64,000 nt of DNA from an uncultured Prevotella sp. (GTDB lineage: Bacteria > Bacteroidota > Bacteroidia > Bacteroidales > Bacteroidaceae), in the NCBI GenBank assembly GCA_900545525.1, contig UQZX01000003.1:62001-126000 (forward strand). The letters run 5' to 3'. The notes under the pieces are model-generated. The model searched no databases and was not told the DNA's origin. It was given only the letters and a program-made list of their open reading frames with translations. Shown here piece by piece: positions 26,653-35,937 of this stretch. The stretch's first letter is position 1, and each line of letters opens with the position of its first letter. The position numbers were made by a program, and so were the translations under genes.

Positions 26653-27537
26653 TTATTTTTCTTTGTTCCTATATTGTTTTGGAGAGACTCCCACCTGCTG
26701 CCTGAAATACTTTCCGAAAGCAGACTGCGAAGGGAAATTCAACTTATATGAAATCTCCTGAATACTGAGCGAAGAGTCCTTCAACATGATTTTTGCCTCC
26801 AGAATAACATATTCGTCCACCCATTCGGCAGCTGTTTTTCCTGTATACTCCTTGATAGCCCCCGACAGATAGTTGGGAGTAAGACAAAGCTTTCCGGCAT
26901 AAAACTTCACACCCCGCGCATAAGTATGGTACAGTTTTACAAGAGCCATGAACTTGTTGAAAAGCTGCTTGTTACGGGTCATCCCGACATTCTCCTTATA
27001 ATACTGTCTCTGGTAAAGGCTCACCACTGATATTATTGTATAAGAAAAAGCATGTATAATTCCTCTTACCACCTCAGATGCCTCTGTACGCACACTACTG
27101 ATATTGGCACTCAACAGAGAATAATACGGCTTTAAAGCTACTATCTCAGCATGAGGAAGGCAACAGGAGGCGTTCTGCCGTATGTCGAGATAAAAATCAG
27201 AACGCCGTTTGAAGTCTATCTCAAGTTCATTCAGAAAACCGGATGAAATGAGTACGGCGTATGCTTCGAGCGCCTCGGCATGATGTATCTGTATTATGTC
27301 ATCTGGAAAATTTACCAATATCATGTCACGGCAGATACGGTAGTGCTTCAGATTGACACTGCAATCAACTTCACCTCCCGTACATACCAGCACAAGGACA
27401 GCATCTATCCGGCAAGGAGACTTGAAGCGTTCCACATCTTCCACCCTGTCCGTTATAAAAAGATCGTTGTGGTAGCAAAATCCCGTATGGCTGCCGCGTT
27501 GCCTGAATTGTTCGATAGTAATTGTGTGTAATCCCAT
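26653..27537 (-). CDS. AraC family transcriptional regulator
   Basis: 294 residues. The C-terminal about 100 residues form the two helix-turn-helix AraC domain: LCLTPNYLSGAIKEYTGK and LSIQEISYKLNFPSQSAFGK, ending GVSPKQYR. The N-terminal part has a cupin-like sensor region without recognised ligand residues. It is divergent from the TolC-HlyD-ABC2 operon, which it probably controls in response to a toxic compound (inference). Confidence 0.88.
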   Translation of the reverse strand: MGLHTITIEQFRQRGSHTGFCYHNDLFITDRVEDVERFKSPCRIDAVLVLVCTGGEVDCSVNLKHYRICRDMILVNFPDDIIQIHHAEALEAYAVLISSGFLNELEIDFKRRSDFYLDIRQNASCCLPHAEIVALKPYYSLLSANISSVRTEASEVVRGIIHAFSYTIISVVSLYQRQYYKENVGMTRNKQLFNKFMALVKLYHTYARGVKFYAGKLCLTPNYLSGAIKEYTGKTAAEWVDEYVILEAKIMLKDSSLSIQEISYKLNFPSQSAFGKYFRQQVGVSPKQYRNKEK

Positions 27538-27606
27538 AACAATGCTGTATTATCGTTGCCAATAAAATGTTTTCATTTCACATATAAGCCCCATTTTCAT
27601 GTATTG

Positions 27607-27614
27607 CAAATATA
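27607..27614 (-). promoter_or_regulatory. -7 box for the AraC-type gene (TATATTTG)
   Basis: On the minus strand this TAnnTTTG match lies about 70 bp upstream of the regulator start, in the divergent gap. Confidence 0.4.
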
Positions 27615-27693
27615 AGAGATATTGATAAAAAGAAGAAGAATTTTCCGACTTTTCAAGCCATATACAGCGTCTTTCATCATTACAATCCTTTAA

Positions 27694-27725
27694 TTTGACC
27701 AATACTTCCTTTAATTGTATCTTTT
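27694..27725 (+). promoter_or_regulatory. Candidate promoter of the efflux operon
   Basis: TTTG (27694-27697) stands 20 bp before TATCTTTT (27718-27725), the spacing known for Bacteroidales promoters; the last base of the -7 box deviates. It lies 72 bp before the tolC-like start. Confidence 0.5.
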
Positions 27726-27797
27726 TATCAGGCTTATAATAACGATTTTTGCACACCAAAAATAATACGACAACAAGATTAAAAACATTCATTCACA

Positions 27798-29216
27798 ATG
27801 AAGAGACTGATTATTGCAACCTTGTATATTGCCCTCGCCGGACAAGCCGATGCACAAGAAACGGCAGTTACTTTGTCACTCGACAGCTGCCGTGCGCTTG
27901 CCATGAGGAACAACAAGGAACTGCGCATTGCCGGCAACAAGCGTAAAGCTGCCTATTATGAACGCAAGGCAGCATTTACAAAATATCTGCCACGTATTTC
28001 CGCAACAGGAGCCTACATGTATACATCCAAGGAAATATCCCTGCTAAACGGAGAACAAAAGGAAACACTCGGGAACCTCGGTTCAAATATTTCCGCTTTG
28101 GTTCCTCCACTAAAGGACATGTCGGATGTGCTCAACGGCGCGGGCAGTTCATTGGTTGAAGCCCTGCATACTGACACCAGAAACATGGGAACTGTCGGCA
28201 TCATGTTGACCCAGCCAGTCTACACTGGCGGAAAAATTGCAGCCTATAACCGCATTACCCGATATGCGGAACAGATAGCAGCAAGACAAAACGACCTTAC
28301 ACTCCAGCAGGTCATAGTAGACGTAGATGAAACCTACTGGCAGATTGTTTCACTACAAAGTAAGAAAAAGCTTGCAGAAAGTTATCTGAAACTGGTACAG
28401 AAGTTGGACGATGACGTGCAACGGATGATTGATGAGGGCTTTGCCACGAAGGCAGACGGACTGAGCGTAAAGGTCAAGGTGAACGAGGCACGGGTATCAC
28501 TGATACAAGCTGAAAACGGACTTGCAATCTCCCGCATGCTTCTATGCCAGCTCTGCGGACTTGACACAAGCACACAGGTGACACTTGCTGACGAGAACGA
28601 AAAACACAAACAACCCGACCCGATGCCTGTAACAGCCGATGTACAGACAGCACTTGCATGCCGTCCCGAGCTGAACATACTCTCTGTTTCTGCCGACATA
28701 TACAGGGAAAAGGTAAGGCTGGCACGTGCCGAATTTATGCCCGCCATTGCCCTTACTGGCGGCTATGTTGCCAGCAACCCTTCGGTTTTCAACAGTTTCG
28801 AACGAAAGATGAAAGGCATGTGGAACATGGGGATAATGGTAAATATCCCCTTAGTTACATTCGGAGAACGCATATACAAGGTCAAGGCGGCACGCGCAGA
28901 GGCGGCAAACGCCATTTTACGGTTAGAAGAAACACGTGAGAAGGTTGAACTGCAGGTCTGCCAAAACAAGCAAAAAGTACAGGAAGCCACCGAACGTCTG
29001 CAAACAGCCCTACGAAGTTGTGAAGAAGCCGACGAAAACCTGCGCTATGCAACACTGGGCATGCAGGAAGGAATAATACCGATAAGCAACGTACTTGAGG
29101 CACAGACAGCATGGCTAAAAAGCCATTCTGAGCATGTATCATCGCAAATAGAACTTAAACTTGCCAACCTGTACCTGCTCAAATCGGCAGGGCTTCTGAA
29201 TATAAACAATAATTAA
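27798..29216 (+). CDS. TolC-family outer membrane efflux protein
   Basis: 472 residues with a signal peptide (about 1-21). Two TolC/OEP repeats are visible: the first begins LSLDSCRALAMRNNKELRIA, the second near VQTALACRPELNILSVSAD. Long coiled-coil helices and a final NLYLLKSAGLL complete the family layout. It forms the outer membrane channel for the pump encoded by the next three genes. Confidence 0.9.
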   Translation: MKRLIIATLYIALAGQADAQETAVTLSLDSCRALAMRNNKELRIAGNKRKAAYYERKAAFTKYLPRISATGAYMYTSKEISLLNGEQKETLGNLGSNISALVPPLKDMSDVLNGAGSSLVEALHTDTRNMGTVGIMLTQPVYTGGKIAAYNRITRYAEQIAARQNDLTLQQVIVDVDETYWQIVSLQSKKKLAESYLKLVQKLDDDVQRMIDEGFATKADGLSVKVKVNEARVSLIQAENGLAISRMLLCQLCGLDTSTQVTLADENEKHKQPDPMPVTADVQTALACRPELNILSVSADIYREKVRLARAEFMPAIALTGGYVASNPSVFNSFERKMKGMWNMGIMVNIPLVTFGERIYKVKAARAEAANAILRLEETREKVELQVCQNKQKVQEATERLQTALRSCEEADENLRYATLGMQEGIIPISNVLEAQTAWLKSHSEHVSSQIELKLANLYLLKSAGLLNINNN

Positions 29217-29240
29217 GAGTAATCCGCAAAGCATATTATC

Positions 29241-30230
29241 ATGAAAAAGAATAAGAATTTCACCGTTGTTCTTGCCACGGCACTTGTGCTGACAGGCATC
29301 ATTGTCGTTGTAATAATCGCAGGTCTCTGCATGCCCGAACATCCTGACATAATACAAGGACAGGCAGAAACCACCGACTACCGCCTTTCCTGTAAAGTGC
29401 CTGCCCGTGTGCTTGAGTTCCGCGTACAGGAAGGCGACCGTGTACGCAGGGGCGATACACTTGTCATACTCGAAGCTCCGGACATACGTGCCAAGCTGTC
29501 ACAGGCTGAAGCAGCATACGCCGCGGCGCGGGCACAAGAAGAGAAAGCACAGAACGGCACACGCCAGGAACAGATACAACAAGCTTATGAAATGTGGCAG
29601 AAGGCACTTGCAGGGAAGGAGGTTGCCGAGAAGACCTACAAACGTATCAGCCGCCTTTTTGAACAAGGAGTGATATCTGAACAGAAACGTGATGAGGCAC
29701 GGGCAAACTACGAAGCCATGACAGCCACAGAAAAGGCAGCACGCGCACAATATGAAATGGCATGCAACGGAGCACGCAACGAAGACAAGGACGCTGCAAG
29801 GGCACAAGCACAACGGGCACAAGGTGCCATAAACGAGGTTTCATCGTATGTAGATGAAACCGTCTTACTGGCAATGACAGACGGGGTTGTCACCGAGATA
29901 TTCCCCGAAACGGGAGAACTTGTCGGAACTGGGGCACCCATAATGAACATTGCCTGCACGGACGATGTATGGTTCACCTTCAACATACGCGAGGACTTGC
30001 TGCCCGGTCTGAAGGCAGGCACAGAAACCCAGGTGTATCTGCCTGCCCTCGACAAGCATGTCACTGTAAGGATTACCAAAATAAAGGATGTCGGTTCATT
30101 TGCCGTATGGAAAGCCACAAAAGCCCTCGACAAGTTTGACCTTAAAACATTCGAGGTAAAGACACGCCCCTTGAAACCGTCTGAAACAGAAGGAATACGC
30201 AGCGGTATGTCGGCTATAATAGAAAAATAA
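29241..30230 (+). CDS. HlyD-family membrane fusion protein (efflux adaptor)
   Basis: 329 residues. One N-terminal membrane anchor (VVLATALVLTGIIVVVIIAG), the first half-lipoyl motif (LSCKVPARVLEFRVQEGDRV), a long Ala/Glu-rich coiled coil at about 95-205, the second lipoyl half (AMTDGVVTEIFPETGELV), and a beta-barrel to the end. Resembles YhiI/YbhG-type adaptors that pair with ABC-2 permeases. It starts 24 bp after the tolC-like gene. Confidence 0.9.
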   Translation: MKKNKNFTVVLATALVLTGIIVVVIIAGLCMPEHPDIIQGQAETTDYRLSCKVPARVLEFRVQEGDRVRRGDTLVILEAPDIRAKLSQAEAAYAAARAQEEKAQNGTRQEQIQQAYEMWQKALAGKEVAEKTYKRISRLFEQGVISEQKRDEARANYEAMTATEKAARAQYEMACNGARNEDKDAARAQAQRAQGAINEVSSYVDETVLLAMTDGVVTEIFPETGELVGTGAPIMNIACTDDVWFTFNIREDLLPGLKAGTETQVYLPALDKHVTVRITKIKDVGSFAVWKATKALDKFDLKTFEVKTRPLKPSETEGIRSGMSAIIEK

Positions 30231-30260
30231 CTTCATCATATTCCACCTATTATATATGAT

Positions 30261-31436
30261 ATGACAACAATCTGTAACAGGCTCATTACAATATTCCGCC
30301 GCGAACTACGCATTTTCGCCCACCGCCCGCTGTTCCTCTTTACGATGATAGTGGCTCCGGTACTGTGCATCATCTTCTTCACCACGCTGATGGCAGACGG
30401 ACTGCCCACCAAACTTCCTTCCGGGCTGGTTGACGAAGACGACACCCACATCACACGCATAATAACCCGGATACTCGGCTCAATGGAAGAAACAGACCTT
30501 GCAGTACGTTATCCTTCATTCACAGAGGCACGCCACGCCATGCAACGTGGAGAGATATACGGATTCTTCTATATTCCGCAGGGACTGACAGAAGATGCCA
30601 TTGCCAACCGCCAGCCCAGACTCTCGTTCTACACAAACGAGACCTACTTCGTACCGGGAACCTTGCTGATGAAAGACCTCCGCTATGCCTGTGAACTTGC
30701 CGGTCTTGCCCTGACACGCGAAACACTCTATGGCAAGGGACTCACCGAAGAGCAGGCAATGGGCATCCTGCAACCGATAGTAATCGAGACACACCCGCTG
30801 AACAATCCCTATCTCGACTATTCGGTATATCTCAACAACATAATACTGCCCGGGATACTGATATTGCTCGTCATGCTGTCGACAACCTACACCATAGGGC
30901 TTGAATGGAAACGCAACACGCAGCGTGAACTTTACTCCATGAGCGGATATTCCTCAACAGTGGCACTTGTCGGGAAACTTCTGCCGCAGACATTTCTTTT
31001 TTCGCTCATATTTGTTTTCTATGATGTGTATTTCTACAAGTTTCTGATGTTCCCTTGCAATTCCGGCATCTGGGCTATGATGCTGCTCGGCATAGTTACT
31101 GTAATGGCGGCACAGGCTTTCGGCGTTTTCCTCTTCGGAGCATTCATCGGACAGATGCGGTTGTCCATGTGCCTGTGCTCACTGTGGGGGATCCTGTCGT
31201 TCTCACTCGCAGGCTTTACCTATCCTGTTCCGGCAATGGACGGACTTCTGCAAAGGCTGTCGTGGCTCTTCCCGCTCAGACATTATTACCTGATTTATGT
31301 AAATCAGGCACTGGACGGTTATTCTATCCTTTACGTATGGCGGTCTGCAGTGGCTCTGCTTGCCTTCCTGCTGTTGCCATGCACCGTGCTGTGGAGATAC
31401 CGTGCCGCCTTCCTAAAATATGAATACAAGAAATAG
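30261..31436 (+). CDS. ABC-2 type transporter permease
   Basis: 391 residues with ABC2_membrane_3 topology: one N-terminal membrane helix (PLFLFTMIVAPVLCIIFFTT), a large periplasmic domain (about 50-180), then five membrane helices in the C-terminal half. FPLRHYYLIYVNQAL near residue 340 is the usual conserved patch. It is one half of the transmembrane channel; the partner is the next gene. No ATPase domain is present. Confidence 0.88.
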   Translation: MTTICNRLITIFRRELRIFAHRPLFLFTMIVAPVLCIIFFTTLMADGLPTKLPSGLVDEDDTHITRIITRILGSMEETDLAVRYPSFTEARHAMQRGEIYGFFYIPQGLTEDAIANRQPRLSFYTNETYFVPGTLLMKDLRYACELAGLALTRETLYGKGLTEEQAMGILQPIVIETHPLNNPYLDYSVYLNNIILPGILILLVMLSTTYTIGLEWKRNTQRELYSMSGYSSTVALVGKLLPQTFLFSLIFVFYDVYFYKFLMFPCNSGIWAMMLLGIVTVMAAQAFGVFLFGAFIGQMRLSMCLCSLWGILSFSLAGFTYPVPAMDGLLQRLSWLFPLRHYYLIYVNQALDGYSILYVWRSAVALLAFLLLPCTVLWRYRAAFLKYEYKK

Positions 31437-31442
31437 AAAATT

Positions 31443-32606
31443 ATGAAATCCATATCAAACATCCTGCAAATATGGTACAACGAGCTGACAACCGTCATGC
31501 ACGACAAAGGTATCCTTATATTCATCCTTTTTGTGCCGCTGGCTTATCCGTTACTCTACTCATACGTTTATACCAACGAAGTGGTGCGCAATGTACCTGC
31601 CGCCGTAGTGGATGAGTCTAATTCCTCGCTCAGCCGGGAGCTCATCCGCAAAGTTGATGCCTCACCCGATGTGTATATCCACTCTTTATGCCATAATATG
31701 TCCGAGGCGGAGGAACTTATAAAACGCCAGCAGGTCTACGGCATAGTCCGTATTCCATCAACCTTTGACAGGGACATCTGGCAAGGCAAGCAAACACACA
31801 TTGGACTTTATTGCGACATGTGCTCGATGCTTTACTACAAGGCTCTGATGCTTACCGCAACCAATGTTTCTTTAGATATGAACAAAGATATCAAGGTGGA
31901 AAACCACTTGCATGCCACTACCGGCAGGCAGGAAGAGATAATACGTATGCCCGTCGAGTATGACTACGTATCACTATACAATCCACAAAGTGGCTTCGCG
32001 GCATTTCTCATTCCACCCGTGCTGATGCTCATAATACAACAGACACTTCTGCTCGGCATCGGCATGTCGGCTGGCGATACACGTGAGCGGTGGCACGGCA
32101 GTTTAGTACCTCTCCTCAGTGCATACAAGAATCCGCTGCACATCGCCGCAGGCAAGATGCTTTTCTATTTTATGCTTTATTTCATATTAGGCATTTACAT
32201 GTTCACGTTCGTCACCCGCAGTTTTGCCCTGCCACAGCTGGGAGGCTACATCACATTTTTGGCTTTCCTCACCCCTTTTCTGCTTGCATGTATATCACTT
32301 GCCATGGTCCTTTCGGCATTGGTCTACAGACGTGAAGACTGCATTATGATATTTGTTTTCCTTTCAGTGCCTTTGCTTTTCCTGTCGGGCATCTCATGGC
32401 CTGGTTCCTCCATGCCCGCATTTTGGAAATATGTGTCGTGGCTTTTCCCCTCGACTTTCGGACTGAACGGTTATGTACGTATACAGGGAACGGGTGCCTC
32501 ACTGCACGATGTGGCTTTTGAATACTATGGTCTTTGGATACAGGCAAGTGCATATTTCCTGTTAGCCTGCCTGTTATACCGCCGTCAAATGTCGCGTATT
32601 AAGTGA
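31443..32606 (+). CDS. ABC-2 type transporter permease, second subunit
   Basis: 387 residues, same topology as the previous protein: N-terminal helix (ILIFILFVPLAYPLLYSYVY), periplasmic domain, five C-terminal helices, and SWLFPSTFGLNGYVRIQGTG near the end. It starts 6 bp after the first permease gene. The pair plausibly forms a heterodimer. No ATP-binding subunit gene is found in the operon or nearby. Confidence 0.88.
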   Translation: MKSISNILQIWYNELTTVMHDKGILIFILFVPLAYPLLYSYVYTNEVVRNVPAAVVDESNSSLSRELIRKVDASPDVYIHSLCHNMSEAEELIKRQQVYGIVRIPSTFDRDIWQGKQTHIGLYCDMCSMLYYKALMLTATNVSLDMNKDIKVENHLHATTGRQEEIIRMPVEYDYVSLYNPQSGFAAFLIPPVLMLIIQQTLLLGIGMSAGDTRERWHGSLVPLLSAYKNPLHIAAGKMLFYFMLYFILGIYMFTFVTRSFALPQLGGYITFLAFLTPFLLACISLAMVLSALVYRREDCIMIFVFLSVPLLFLSGISWPGSSMPAFWKYVSWLFPSTFGLNGYVRIQGTGASLHDVAFEYYGLWIQASAYFLLACLLYRRQMSRIK

Positions 32607-32773
32607 ATACCGGGCAGAGACATGTACATACATTATTCCCAGCTCTTTAAGGAGCATAAAAACAAAACTTATCCAATAAGTATCTTAGGACGAAATAACA
32701 GACAGAAAGTAAGGTAATAATTCAAAGAAGACAAAACATAAACAAATAAAAAGGCATCCACATGTAAAACGCG

Positions 32774-33478
32774 CTACCCTTTTGCATACCCGAAAGAAAG
32801 GACACTGAACCTGACGTTTCCGCCACGGCTAATCTCGTTGGCACATGATATTATCGTTGAGCCCGTCGTAACCACATCGTCAACAAGAAGGATATGCTTG
32901 CCGTCAACAGAAGGATTGTCACAAAGACGGAATACGCCATCCACATTTTCAAGACGCTGCCAACGGTGTTTCTGTGTCTGGCTTTCAACAAATTTCTCGC
33001 GCTTCACAATCTTATCAGCCACTGGTATTCCGGTCAGCGAACTTATTCCACGGGCTATCTCCATGCTTTGATTATATCCTCTCTTGCGCTGCCTCTTCCG
33101 TGAAAGCGGAACAGGAACAATCATGTCTATGCCGTCAAAGAACGTGCCGCCGAGAAGTTCTGCCGACATCATCCGCCCCATAAAATCGCCCACCTCAGGA
33201 TGTCCGAGATACTTCAGGGAGTGTACCATGCGGCTCACCTGCGAATGCGGCTCATAATAAATCATTGCGAACGCCCGTTCCACAGGCATCTGTCCCCAAA
33301 AGAGCCGCGCCATTTCATTTTCGTAAGGGTTCTTGTCATAATATGTGCGGGGCAGGTGCATATTGCACGTAGCGCATATCACCTCTTCGGTTATACCAAG
33401 ACGACAACCGCAGATAACACAGGCACGTGGAGAAATAAAGTCAAGAAGCCTGTGCAATATGCCTATTGACCTTTTCAT
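32774..33478 (-). CDS. comF: ComF family phosphoribosyltransferase-like protein
   Basis: 234 residues. A zinc-finger-like N-terminus (CVICGCRLGITEEVICATCN, four Cys) precedes a type I phosphoribosyltransferase domain with the PRPP motif ILLVDDVVTTGSTI near residue 195. ComF helps in DNA uptake in competent bacteria; in Bacteroidales its role is not settled. It is downstream of proS on the same strand, with a 167-bp repeat-rich gap between. Confidence 0.88.
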   Translation of the reverse strand: MKRSIGILHRLLDFISPRACVICGCRLGITEEVICATCNMHLPRTYYDKNPYENEMARLFWGQMPVERAFAMIYYEPHSQVSRMVHSLKYLGHPEVGDFMGRMMSAELLGGTFFDGIDMIVPVPLSRKRQRKRGYNQSMEIARGISSLTGIPVADKIVKREKFVESQTQKHRWQRLENVDGVFRLCDNPSVDGKHILLVDDVVTTGSTIISCANEISRGGNVRFSVLSFGYAKG

Positions 33479-33494
33479 TATCTTTTATTTATAA

Positions 33495-33622
33495 AATGAA
33501 GAATTTGCTGCCGCCATTCGCATTTTTGGGCTAATAAGACTTATAAGGCGACCCATAAGACTAATTGGACTAATGAGGCTAATAAGCCCTATAAGACGAC
33601 TGGCGGCAGCAAATTCTTCATT
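33495..33622. repeat. Long hairpin enclosing a 9-bp-period array
   Basis: A perfect 22-bp inverted repeat (33495-33516 and 33601-33622) flanks about seven 9-base units at 33530-33595 with consensus near ACTAATAAG, one spacer of three bases interrupting. An ATTCTTC-type short repeat follows up to 33640. It separates proS and comF and might act as an attenuator or terminator. Confidence 0.7.
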
Positions 33623-33645
33623 CTTCATTCATCATTCTTCATTTA

Positions 33646-35127
33646 TTAATAGCTCCTGGCGATGATGACACGCTTCGCAGCCGGTTTGCCCGACACCATA
33701 TCAACACCCGGTGTCTGTTCCACACCGAACGGAACGCAACGTATCGTTGCCTGAGTCTCTTCCTTTATCTTTGCCTCTGTCTCGGCAGTACCGTCCCAAT
33801 GGCACAGGAAGAAGCCGCCGTCCTTCACCTTTTCCTTAAATTCCTCGTAGTTGTCACACTCGTATATGCGGGAGTCGCGGTATGCCTTTGCCTTTGCAAA
33901 GATGCTCTGCTGTATGTCGTCAAGCAGTTTCTCAACATATCCGGCTATTCCGTCTACTGCCACTGTCTCTTTCTCGAGCGTATCGCGGCGCATCACCTCT
34001 ATCGTTCCGTTCTCAAGGTCACGGCTTCCCATAACAAGACGCACGGGAACACCCTTCAATTCGTAGTCGGCAAACTTGAAGCCTGGACGCTTGTTGTCGG
34101 CATCGTCGTATTTAACGGATATTCCGGCACTGCGCAACTCGTCTATCACCGGTGTAAGTCTTTCTGTTATGGCAGCAAGCTGCTCCGGCCCCTTTGTTAT
34201 AGGTATGATAACCACCTGTATGGGGGCAAGCTTCGGCGGAAGCACCAGCCCGTTGTCATCGGAGTGGGTCATGATGAGCGCACCGATAAGGCGCGTCGAC
34301 ACACCCCACGATGTTGCCCAGACATACTCAGGCTTGTTTTCCTTGTTAAGATATGTAACCTCAAACGCCTTGGCAAAGTTCTGACCGAGGAAATGGCTCG
34401 TACCGCTCTGCAGAGCCTTACCGTCCTGCATCATCGCCTCGATGGTATAGGTGTCGAGTGCTCCGGCAAAACGTTCTGTCTCGCTCTTTACGCCCTGTAT
34501 AACAGGCACCGCCATCCATTCTTCCGCAAACTTGGCATATACCTTTATCATCTTCTTCACCTCTGCCTCTGCTTCTTCCCTCGTGGCATGTGCGGTATGT
34601 CCCTCCTGCCACAAGAACTCCGACGTGCGCAGGAACGGACGTGTGCGCATTTCCCACCGCATAACGTTGCACCACTGGTTGCACATCAACGGCAGGTCGC
34701 GCCATGAGTGTATCCAGTTCTTATACGTATTCCATATAATTGTTTCAGATGTAGGACGAACGATAAGCTCTTCCTCCAGACGTGCCGACGGGTCTACCTC
34801 TACGCCGCTCTTGTCTTCTTTTGCACGCAGGCGGTAGTGGGTAACCACGGCACACTCCTTGGCAAATCCCTCAACGTGCTCAGCCTCCCTTGAAAGGAAC
34901 GACTTGGGGATGAGTAGCGGGAAATAAGCATTCTGTGCTCCTGTCTCCTTGAACATCTTGTCCAGCTGCTGCTGCATCTTCTCCCATATTGCATAGCCAT
35001 AAGGCTTTATAACCATGCAGCCGCGCACAGCCGACTGCTCAGCAAGGTCCGCCTTCACAACCAAATCATTATACCACTGACTGTAGTTATCAGCCCTTTT
35101 GGTAAGATCTTTTAATTCCTTTGCCAT
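33646..35127 (-). CDS. proS: Prolyl-tRNA synthetase, short (archaeal/eukaryotic) type
   Basis: 493 residues. Class II motifs: RPTSETIIW (motif 2 region start), FLRTSEFLWQEGHTAHAT, and the C-terminal anticodon-binding domain beginning VVIIPITKGPEQ. It lacks the large insertion of the bacterial-type enzyme, and the C-terminus ends in aromatic Tyr as is common in this type. It charges tRNA-Pro with proline. A -7 box (TACTTTTG, minus strand 35161-35168) lies 34 bp upstream. Confidence 0.95.
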   Translation of the reverse strand: MAKELKDLTKRADNYSQWYNDLVVKADLAEQSAVRGCMVIKPYGYAIWEKMQQQLDKMFKETGAQNAYFPLLIPKSFLSREAEHVEGFAKECAVVTHYRLRAKEDKSGVEVDPSARLEEELIVRPTSETIIWNTYKNWIHSWRDLPLMCNQWCNVMRWEMRTRPFLRTSEFLWQEGHTAHATREEAEAEVKKMIKVYAKFAEEWMAVPVIQGVKSETERFAGALDTYTIEAMMQDGKALQSGTSHFLGQNFAKAFEVTYLNKENKPEYVWATSWGVSTRLIGALIMTHSDDNGLVLPPKLAPIQVVIIPITKGPEQLAAITERLTPVIDELRSAGISVKYDDADNKRPGFKFADYELKGVPVRLVMGSRDLENGTIEVMRRDTLEKETVAVDGIAGYVEKLLDDIQQSIFAKAKAYRDSRIYECDNYEEFKEKVKDGGFFLCHWDGTAETEAKIKEETQATIRCVPFGVEQTPGVDMVSGKPAAKRVIIARSY

Positions 35128-35160
35128 TATTTAAATGCTTATTGTTTATAAAATTGATTG

Positions 35161-35168
35161 CAAAAGTA
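35161..35168 (-). promoter_or_regulatory. -7 box of proS (TACTTTTG)
   Basis: TAnnTTTG match on the minus strand, 34 bp before the proS start. Confidence 0.45.
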
Positions 35169-35211
35169 CTAAAAAAAGTTGGTAAATGCCGTATTGTTAG
35201 GCAAAAAGAGC

Positions 35212-35219
35212 TATCTTTG
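35212..35219 (+). promoter_or_regulatory. -7 box of the OmpA-type lipoprotein gene (TATCTTTG)
   Basis: Canonical TAnnTTTG box 35 bp before the start; TTG at 35194-35196 could be a close-spaced -33 element. Confidence 0.55.
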
Positions 35220-35253
35220 TGCATCGATTATAACATTTTAAAACCATACGATT

Positions 35254-35931
35254 ATGAAGAAGACAAAGATTGCAGCACTGTTTATGTGTTCAGCTTTAGT
35301 GTTCAGCTGCGGCAACAACACGGGCAACGGTGCACTGATAGGTACAGGCGGAGGTGCCGTTTTGGGTGCCATAGTAGGTAAGATTGCAGGCAATACGGCT
35401 GTCGGTGCTGCCGTGGGTGCTGCCGTGGGTGCCGGTACTGGCGCGCTTATAGGCAAGCACATGGACAAGGTAAAGGCTGAGGCTCAGAAAGAGCTTGAGA
35501 ACGCAAAGGTTGAAGAAGTGACGGATGCCAACGGACTGAAAGCCGTAAAGCTGACATTCGACTCCGGCATACTTTTCCAGACAAACAAATACGACCTCAA
35601 CGCTGCATCCAAGGCAAACCTCAACGAACTTGCAGCGCTTATGAACAAATATAACACATGTTCGGTTGACATCTACGGATATACAGACAACACAGGAAGC
35701 GACGCTATCAACAACCCGCTGTCTGTAAACCGTGCAAATGCCGTGGCAAACTATCTGAGAAGCCAGCATGTCGCAAACACGCAGATGAAGAAGATTGAAG
35801 GTCTGGGAAGTTCCAACCCCGTTGCTGACAACTCCACTGTAGAAGGACGCAAGCAGAACCGACGCGTGGAGGTATTCATGTATGCCAGCGAAGAAATGAT
35901 TAATCAGGCAAACAACGGAACGCTGCAATAA
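35254..35931 (+). CDS. OmpA-family lipoprotein with glycine zipper
   Basis: 225 residues. Lipobox ending SC at about residue 19 (ALVFSC), then a glycine-zipper segment (about 27-68: GTGGGAVLGAIVGK, GAAVGAAVGAGTGALIG), and a C-terminal OmpA peptidoglycan-binding domain with VDIYGYTDNTGSDAINNPLS and NRRVEVFM. It anchors the outer membrane to the cell wall, as Pal/YiaD-like proteins do. The mtgA gene starts 7 bp downstream, so both serve the cell envelope in one operon. Confidence 0.9.
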   Translation: MKKTKIAALFMCSALVFSCGNNTGNGALIGTGGGAVLGAIVGKIAGNTAVGAAVGAAVGAGTGALIGKHMDKVKAEAQKELENAKVEEVTDANGLKAVKLTFDSGILFQTNKYDLNAASKANLNELAALMNKYNTCSVDIYGYTDNTGSDAINNPLSVNRANAVANYLRSQHVANTQMKKIEGLGSSNPVADNSTVEGRKQNRRVEVFMYASEEMINQANNGTLQ

Positions 35932-35937
35932 CAGACA

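Noticed and set aside
27550..27792. 80-codon minus-strand frame in the AraC/efflux gap
   Set aside because: It covers the promoter region, is Lys/Asn-rich from AT content and has no support as a gene.
33799..34707. 302-codon plus-strand frame opposite proS
   Set aside because: proS has all class II motifs; the antisense frame has none and no ribosome site.
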